Source of the DNA: an uncultured Chitinophagaceae bacterium
Lineage (GTDB): Bacteria > Bacteroidota > Bacteroidia > Chitinophagales > Chitinophagaceae
Reading direction: 5' to 3'
Length of the DNA: 27,794 bases
Assembly (NCBI GenBank): GCA_937919945.1
Contig: CALESY010000165.1
Span: forward strand, 1 to 27,794
Position 1 is the stretch's first letter. Each line of letters begins with the position of its first letter. Below the pieces are notes generated by a model that worked only from the letters and a program-made list of their open reading frames with translations, did not search any database and was not told the origin of the DNA. Below, piece by piece: positions 22,884 through 27,794 of this stretch. A program made the position numbers and the translations under genes.

Positions 22884-23582
22884 TTATTTAAACTGTCTGA
22901 AGTAGTAGGTAACCCCGTCCTCTTCCAGTATCAGTTCGTTGTTTTCGCATTTCAATACTTTGAATTGGCGGCTGTCTTTACCATTCAGGTACAGCGTTTG
23001 GTTGCTATAGCTTTGTACATACCAAGATGGTGCATTATCCGCATCCTTCCTCGAAAAGAAAGCACCCCATTTGCCGTCTTGTTGAGACGGGTAGATATCA
23101 ACCATTTTTATCTGCCTGCTATAGTCTATCGCATCTACTTTTTGCGCACCTGTACCTTTGAATACCGACCAGTGCCCTACCATTTGTTGCACACTGTTCA
23201 CAGGGGCAAATACTTCCTGACGTTTTGCTTCGGGCGTATTAACCTGTGGCTTATATGTTTCCATTTCGTAGATACCGCCATCGTCTTTCAGCACCATTTT
23301 GTTGTTGCTGCGCGATACGATGGTGAAATAGCGCATACCGATATCTAAAGCATTCGCTTCCAATTTGTAAGTGCCGCGATAGATGAAGCCACCTGCTTTT
23401 TGCCAGATGTATTCATTACCGCCAGGCAAAAACTCCATCTTAATCGTGTCTTTGTAAGACACTACTTCATTTTTGACGGTCTTGCGCGATACCTCACGCC
23501 AGTTGCCTGATAGTTTATTTTTATCACCTGCAAAAGATATCACAGGTATCAAAACAGATGCGAGTATTATTAATTTTCTCAT
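22884..23582 (-). CDS. Secreted protein with two lipocalin-like halves, function unknown
   Basis: A 232-residue protein with a signal peptide (MRKLIILASVLIPVISFAG, cleaved near residue 19). The mature part looks internally duplicated: LSGNWREVSR, DTIKMEF and NKMVLKDDGGIYEMETYK in the first half correspond to MVGHWSVFKG, RQIKMVDI and NELILEEDGVTYYFRQFK in the second. The GxW start and the final EDG-x-Y strand are what lipocalin-like small beta-barrel domains show. The start at 23582 is chosen because it puts the signal peptide at the N-terminus. A start at 23612 would add ten residues before it. It diverges from the amidase gene, and a TATTTTTG box lies 27 bp upstream. It probably acts in the periplasm, with no ligand predicted. 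Confidence 0.75.
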   Translation of the reverse strand: MRKLIILASVLIPVISFAGDKNKLSGNWREVSRKTVKNEVVSYKDTIKMEFLPGGNEYIWQKAGGFIYRGTYKLEANALDIGMRYFTIVSRSNNKMVLKDDGGIYEMETYKPQVNTPEAKRQEVFAPVNSVQQMVGHWSVFKGTGAQKVDAIDYSRQIKMVDIYPSQQDGKWGAFFSRKDADNAPSWYVQSYSNQTLYLNGKDSRQFKVLKCENNELILEEDGVTYYFRQFK

Positions 23583-23609
23583 GAACTTTGTTTTAGCGTT
23601 AGGATAATT

Positions 23610-23617
23610 CAAAAATA
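23610..23617 (-). promoter_or_regulatory. Putative -7 box for the lipocalin-like gene (TATTTTTG on the minus strand)
   Basis: CAAAAATA on the plus strand reads TATTTTTG on the minus strand, an exact TAnnTTTG match 27 bp upstream of the ATG at 23582. A second near copy (TTCAAAAAATTG) follows in this AT-rich gap. No clear -33 TTG. Confidence 0.35.
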
Positions 23618-23652
23618 TTCAAAAAATTGTAACTATTACATTAATTAAAATC

Positions 23653-24438
23653 ATGGCAAGCAATACACTGAACATATCACTTATACAGGCAGACATCGTA
23701 TGGGAAGACAAAGCCGCGAACCTTGCGCAATACGAGCAATACATCAATGGCATTGCAGAGAAAAAAGAAGTAGTGGTGCTGCCTGAAATGTTCAGTACGG
23801 GTTTTAGTATGAATACCGCTGCTCTTGCCGAAACGATGAAAGGGCCTACCGTTCAATGGATGAAGAACATGGCTGCTGCACACCGATGCATACTGACGGG
23901 TAGCCTGATAATAGAAGAAGAGGGTAAATACTACAACCGCCTGCTATGGGTGCAGCCCGATGGTGCGATTGGGCAATATGATAAACGCCATCTATTTGCA
24001 TACGGCGACGAAGACAAACACTATAGTGCAGGCACTAAAAGATTGATAGCCAGTGTAAAGGGCTTCCGTATATGCCTTATGATATGTTACGATTTGCGCT
24101 TCCCGGTATGGGCACGCAATGTGGGTAATGAATACGATGCTTTATTATTTGTTGCCAACTGGCCACAACGCCGTAATCTGGCATGGAAGACATTGTTGCA
24201 AGCACGGGCGATAGAAAACATGTGCTACTCCATTGGCGTAAACCGTGTGGGTGAAGATGCTAAAGGATTGTCTTACAGCGGCGATAGCAGCGTATTCGGT
24301 CCGCTGGGCGAGGTGATATGGCAAGAGAGCAATAAGCCCGTAGTACATACAGTAACCCTGCAAAAAGACTATGTGACACAAACATGGGAACAGTTCCCTT
24401 TCCTGCATGATGCGGATAAGTTTGTAATACTGGACTGA
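23653..24438 (+). CDS. Nitrilase-superfamily amidohydrolase (YafV-like omega-amidase)
   Basis: A cytoplasmic carbon-nitrogen hydrolase of 261 residues. The Glu-Lys-Cys triad is intact: E45 in VVLPEMFSTGF, K111 in YDKRHLF and C145 in LMICYDLRFP. The fourth conserved Glu is E120 in GDEDKHY. The sequence around the triad (PEMFSTGFSMN, CYDLRFPVWARN, ANWPQRRNLAWKTLLQARAIEN) fits the omega-amidase/YafV branch, which hydrolyses alpha-ketoglutaramate or alpha-ketosuccinamate formed by glutamine or methionine transaminases, a metabolite-repair role. No signal peptide is present. The gene stands alone, divergent from the lipocalin-like gene (70 bp) and 63 bp upstream of the transporter gene, which has its own promoter-like box. 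The exact substrate is inferred from family only. Confidence 0.88.
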   Translation: MASNTLNISLIQADIVWEDKAANLAQYEQYINGIAEKKEVVVLPEMFSTGFSMNTAALAETMKGPTVQWMKNMAAAHRCILTGSLIIEEEGKYYNRLLWVQPDGAIGQYDKRHLFAYGDEDKHYSAGTKRLIASVKGFRICLMICYDLRFPVWARNVGNEYDALLFVANWPQRRNLAWKTLLQARAIENMCYSIGVNRVGEDAKGLSYSGDSSVFGPLGEVIWQESNKPVVHTVTLQKDYVTQTWEQFPFLHDADKFVILD

Positions 24439-24468
24439 ACATAACATTCAATTCCACTTTGTATTTTG

Positions 24469-24476
24469 TACTTTTG
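24469..24476 (+). promoter_or_regulatory. Putative -7 box of the RND/MMPL transporter gene (TACTTTTG)
   Basis: TTTTGTACTTTTGC contains an exact TAnnTTTG match ending 25 bp before the ATG at 24502, the same distance as at the ammonia-lyase gene. The -33 element is not evident. Confidence 0.4.
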
Positions 24477-24501
24477 CTGCCCAATCTATAATTGACGGCT
24501 C

Positions 24502-26859
24502 ATGTGGCATCGTATTGCAGCATTTATCATAAAATTCCGTGTTACCCTATTGGTATTGCTGCTGGCAGCTACCTGTGTTATGGGCTATTATGCCAGTAAG
24601 GTAGAGCTGAGCTATGAGTTTACTAATGCTATCCCTACAGACAATCCCAAGTACAAAGACTATCAGGCTTTCCGCAAACAGTTTGGCGAAGATGGAAACA
24701 TGATGGTGATTGGTGTGCAGACCGATAAGTTCTTCAATCAAGATTTTTTTACAGACTATACCACCCTTGTTAAGCAGCTTGAAAAAGTAAAAGCGGTAGA
24801 AAATGTATTGAGCGTACCCGGTGCCATCAACCTATTGAAAGACACAACCACAGGGCAACTGAAAGTGGTGAAATTGGTAACCGATAGCACCATCAATAAT
24901 GTAGCTGCCATCAGCGATGCGTTTCATAATCTGCCATTCTACAAAGGCTTTCTCTACAACCCCGAAACAGGTGCTTACCTGATGGCATTGCGTATAGACA
25001 AGCAAGTGTTGAACAGTAAAAACCGTGCGGGTGTAGTAAACGAGATACTGGCACTAAGCGATGCATTTGGTAAGAAGCATGGTATAGAAATGCATTATAG
25101 TGGTTTGCCGCTCATACGCACCATGATGGCCGCACAGGTGCAGAGCGAAATGAACCTGTTCCTTATCTTGTCGTTTGTTCTCACGGCGGTAATACTGGCC
25201 TTATTCTTCCGCTCCTTTATGGCTGTATTGGCTAGTATGCTGGTAGTAGCGGCAGGTGTTATATGGTCGCTCGGTACTGTTGTATTGCTGGGATATAAAA
25301 TAACATTGCTGATAGCGCTGATACCACCACTGATAGTAGTAATAGGTATACCCAACTGTGTGTATCTGCTGAATAAATATCATGCAGAGTATAACAAGCA
25401 TCAAAACAAGGCTAAGGGTTTGTTGCGTATGGTTGACAGGATGGGTATAGTTACTTTATTCACAAACATTACAGCAGCCATAGGTTTCGGCGTATTCTTC
25501 TTTACCAAAAGTGCTATACTGAAAGAGTTTGGCTTGGTGGCAGGTATCAACATCATGGCGATATTTTTGATTTCGCTGATATTCATTCCTGCATTGTTCA
25601 GCTTTTTGCCGCCACCCAAAGGCCGCCACACCAGCTATCTTGAAAGCGGCTGGATGACACGCCTGCTAGATACAATTACTACCTGGGTGTTTGGCCACAG
25701 AATATGGATATACGCTGCCACCATATTAATATGTGCTGTCAGCGTGATGGGTATGATGCGTCTGAACTCAGTCGGGCATATAGTAGACGACCTGCCTAAA
25801 GAAGCCAAAGTATATCAAGACCTGCTATTCTTCGAAAAAAATTTCCGTGGTGTAATGCCTTTGGAGATTGTGATAGACACCCGTAAGAAAAACGGAGCTG
25901 TGGGCTTGCCTGTATTGCAGAAGATGGATGAGCTGACTACCTACCTGAAACAATACCCTGAAATAGGCCATTCACTGGCATTGACAGAAGGTGTAAAATT
26001 TGCAAGGCAGGCATACTACGATGGCGATAGCAGCAGCTATGCAGTACCGAATATGTTTGATGCTGCATTTATACAACCTTACTTGCGTGGCGGTGGTGGT
26101 GCAGATAAAAAGAGTATGTTCACCAAACTGCTGAACGCTTTTATGGACAGCACCAAACAGAAGACACGCATCAGCATCAACATGGCCGATGTAGGCTCTA
26201 AACGCCTGCCTGTATTGCTGGATAGCATACGCCCCAAAACACTGGAACTGTTCGATACATCTAAATACGATGTTACGTTTACAGGTACAAGCATCGTATT
26301 TCTTGAGGGTAGCAAATTTATCATCAACAGCCTGCGCGATAGTTTGATACTGGCATTCATCATGATATTCGGTTGTATGATAGCTCTGTTCCGCTCTTGG
26401 AGGATATTGCTGATTTCAATGGTTATCAATATCGTACCACTGCTTATCACGGCGGGCATTATGGGTTGGGCTGGCATACCTATCAAGCCATCAACCGTGT
26501 TGGTGTTCAGCGTGGCATTGGGTATAACGATAGATGTAACGATTCGCTTCCTTGTTAACTTCAAACAAGAACTGGTACACCACGATGATGATATTGCCAA
26601 AACAGTAAAGCGCACTATACACGATACAGGCCTGAGTATCATCTATACATCGCTGATATTGGTTGCTGGCTTTGGGGTATTTGCGCTCTCGCAATTTGAT
26701 GGTACAAAATCGCTTGGTTACCTCACATCCCTAACCTTGCTACTGGCAATGGTTACCAACCTGACACTGCAGCCAGCACTGTTATTATGGATGGACAAAG
26801 CACTGCGTAAAAACAAAAGTGCTGATTTCCTGAGAGATGATGATGAAACCATACTATAA
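24502..26859 (+). CDS. RND superfamily transporter (MMPL/patched-like exporter)
   Basis: A 785-residue inner-membrane protein with the two-fold RND layout. TM1 (about 12-30) is followed by an extracytoplasmic loop to about residue 215. A block of five helices (about 217-370) includes IALIPPLIVVIGIPNCVYLLNKYH. TM7 (about 398-418) is followed by a second large loop, and the last five helices start at about 612 (LILAFIMIFGCMIALF) and include PSTVLVFSVALGITIDVTIRFLVNF. Such proteins use the proton gradient to move lipids, hopanoids or hydrophobic products. The length and the acidic cytoplasmic tail (DDDETIL) fit MMPL-type exporters rather than the roughly 1000-residue AcrB class, and no membrane-fusion or TolC partner is adjacent. 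MMPL exporters also occur in aryl-polyene clusters, but two unrelated genes separate it from the TAL-KR-KS block. Substrate unknown. Confidence 0.85.
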   Translation: MWHRIAAFIIKFRVTLLVLLLAATCVMGYYASKVELSYEFTNAIPTDNPKYKDYQAFRKQFGEDGNMMVIGVQTDKFFNQDFFTDYTTLVKQLEKVKAVENVLSVPGAINLLKDTTTGQLKVVKLVTDSTINNVAAISDAFHNLPFYKGFLYNPETGAYLMALRIDKQVLNSKNRAGVVNEILALSDAFGKKHGIEMHYSGLPLIRTMMAAQVQSEMNLFLILSFVLTAVILALFFRSFMAVLASMLVVAAGVIWSLGTVVLLGYKITLLIALIPPLIVVIGIPNCVYLLNKYHAEYNKHQNKAKGLLRMVDRMGIVTLFTNITAAIGFGVFFFTKSAILKEFGLVAGINIMAIFLISLIFIPALFSFLPPPKGRHTSYLESGWMTRLLDTITTWVFGHRIWIYAATILICAVSVMGMMRLNSVGHIVDDLPKEAKVYQDLLFFEKNFRGVMPLEIVIDTRKKNGAVGLPVLQKMDELTTYLKQYPEIGHSLALTEGVKFARQAYYDGDSSSYAVPNMFDAAFIQPYLRGGGGADKKSMFTKLLNAFMDSTKQKTRISINMADVGSKRLPVLLDSIRPKTLELFDTSKYDVTFTGTSIVFLEGSKFIINSLRDSLILAFIMIFGCMIALFRSWRILLISMVINIVPLLITAGIMGWAGIPIKPSTVLVFSVALGITIDVTIRFLVNFKQELVHHDDDIAKTVKRTIHDTGLSIIYTSLILVAGFGVFALSQFDGTKSLGYLTSLTLLLAMVTNLTLQPALLLWMDKALRKNKSADFLRDDDETIL

Positions 26860-26997
26860 GGGTTTCTTGTTCAGACTTAGGAATAGCTTTGCAAGCATGT
26901 AGGCTATTATAGTGCAGTCATAAATGATTCTCTGACATTTTGCACAGGGTTATTACTATTTTAAGTTGGGGGACCTCTTATACTCAAGAAGAGAATA
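26860..26997. other. Short noncoding gap between converging transporter genes
   Basis: The 138 bp between the RND gene and the antiporter gene contain no convincing hairpin with a T-run. Only a weak 5-bp stem (CTCTT/AAGAG, near 26976-26992) is visible, and no coding frame. Confidence 0.4.
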
Positions 26998-27794
26998 TTA
27001 CTCTTCCAATTCTGCTATTTTACCACCCTTAAATAGTAATAAGCCAACCATCATCAACAGGCTTGTTACTGCAACAACAAAGAATAATATGCCTGCATTA
27101 AAACTACCTATGCTTTTGCCGGCTGGTATGCTGTAAAACAGCAAAATGGTAACTAAACCACGAGGCATCAGAAATAATTCAGGGAAAAGATTTGTTTTCA
27201 GGATGAGTCTTAGATATAAAAATCGTGCAAAGAATAGTATCAAAATAATGAGGCTGCCAAGCTGCCACACTTCTGCTTCGTAAAGTACTTTTAAGTCTAT
27301 ACTATAGCCGAATATGATGAAGAAAAATGTACGAATAAGGAAAGAAGTTTCAGCAGTGATGGACTTCATAAAGTGAAGTGTATTATCAATATCCTGATTA
27401 TAAAGAAGTTTTTGCAACGGACCACGTATTATATAAGTATGATTGTTGAACACCAGACCAAACACAAGTACAATAAGTAATGATGGTAAATGTATTTTTT
27501 CGCCTAAAGCATATATCAAAGCAAGCACAGCAAACAGCATAAAAAATTTAATGTGCGATCTGGCATTTGTTATTATATACATCAATAAAAAAGTAGCGGC
27601 AACGGAGATAACTATTGCTAGTAAAACTTTGCTACCAAACAATGCTGCCGACGATAAACTCATAACATTATCCATCAGCATATAATTGAACACCATGATG
27701 CCAATGATATCTGACAATGATGATTCGTATATTATAAATTCTTTTTTTTCTTCCGGTAGGTTTTGCGTACTTGGTATTACAATAGCACTGCTGA
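26998..27794 (-). CDS. Cation/proton antiporter, CPA family (partial, N-terminal part beyond the window)
   Basis: The frame is open to the right edge, so the gene is truncated by the window: about 264 C-terminal codons are visible, first complete codon at 27792-27790. The visible part begins SSAIVIPSTQNL, then EFIIYESSLSDIIGIMVFNY, the conserved core of Na+(K+)/H+ antiporters, where the Asp of SDIIG is the likely ion-binding carboxylate. About seven or eight hydrophobic segments follow, including FFFIIFGYSIDL and FLMPRGLVTILLFYSIPAG, a typical CPA late-helix motif. No C-terminal TrkA/RCK domain is present after the membrane part, which ends in GGKIAELEE. A TTG at 27717 could be mistaken for a start, but homology continues upstream of it. 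The role would be pH and cation homeostasis in the inner membrane. Confidence 0.85.
   Translation of the reverse strand, partial: SSAIVIPSTQNLPEEKKEFIIYESSLSDIIGIMVFNYMLMDNVMSLSSAALFGSKVLLAIVISVAATFLLMYIITNARSHIKFFMLFAVLALIYALGEKIHLPSLLIVLVFGLVFNNHTYIIRGPLQKLLYNQDIDNTLHFMKSITAETSFLIRTFFFIIFGYSIDLKVLYEAEVWQLGSLIILILFFARFLYLRLILKTNLFPELFLMPRGLVTILLFYSIPAGKSIGSFNAGILFFVVAVTSLLMMVGLLLFKGGKIAELEE

Noticed and set aside
26079..26642. Long antisense open frame (187 codons) inside the RND transporter gene
   Set aside because: It mirrors the codon structure of the strongly supported sense gene and shows no recognisable domain or regulatory signal. The same applies to the antisense frames at 19532-20023 and 22205-22738.
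24502..26859. RND/MMPL transporter and amidase as members of the flexirubin-type block
   Set aside because: A terminator at 22834-22863, an opposing gene and separate promoter-like boxes separate them from the block. Such exporters are also common outside pigment clusters.

Overview
The window looks like a chromosomal segment of a Bacteroidota bacterium, most likely of the Chitinophagaceae/Sphingobacteriia type. The evidence is a secreted giant protein with a gliding-motility / type IX secretion (T9SS) type B C-terminal domain followed by a PorP/SprF-family gene, an aromatic amino acid lyase closely resembling the Flavobacterium johnsoniae tyrosine ammonia-lyase, general absence of purine-rich Shine-Dalgarno sequences, and several TAnnTTTG-type -7 boxes shortly upstream of genes. 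No rRNA, tRNA, CRISPR array, insertion sequence or prophage was seen. The assignment to a family is inference.

Layout. 1-229 is AT-rich noncoding DNA holding a terminator for the photolyase gene (minus strand, 230-1540). Divergent from it is a two-gene glycosylation unit, 1613-3986: an AT-rich GT39-type membrane glycosyltransferase overlapping a GT2 polyprenyl-phosphate glycosyltransferase. A lone solute-binding lipoprotein (3995-5662, minus) converges on it, and pdxJ (5689-6411) diverges from that. A regulatory-looking intergenic region (6412-6655) with a 22-bp direct repeat and a 9-bp-arm palindrome precedes a 7.3-kb gene for a 2430-residue T9SS cargo protein (14 PKD domains, 15 four-cysteine Ig-like repeats, sorting domain) and its PorP/SprF partner, closed by a strong hairpin at 15064-15091.

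From 15119 onward: an OmpR-type response regulator without an adjacent kinase (minus), a small putative lipoprotein of unknown function, ruvC (minus) packed with no intergenic DNA on either side, a flippase-like membrane protein and a DUF3108 protein. Next comes a three-gene block, tyrosine ammonia-lyase / ketoreductase / ketosynthase (19214-22825), whose products would make 4-coumarate and start extending an aryl-polyene, as in flexirubin-type pigments. It ends in a perfect 30-bp palindromic terminator. After it come a secreted protein with two lipocalin-like halves (minus), a nitrilase-superfamily omega-amidase, an RND/MMPL-type transporter and, at the right edge, a cation/proton antiporter cut off at its N-terminus (minus).

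The most notable items are the giant repeat adhesin with its dedicated PorP/SprF protein and unusual upstream region, and the TAL-KR-KS mini-cluster that lacks the rest of a flexirubin locus here. I see no clearly unprecedented system. Most genes belong to recognisable families.
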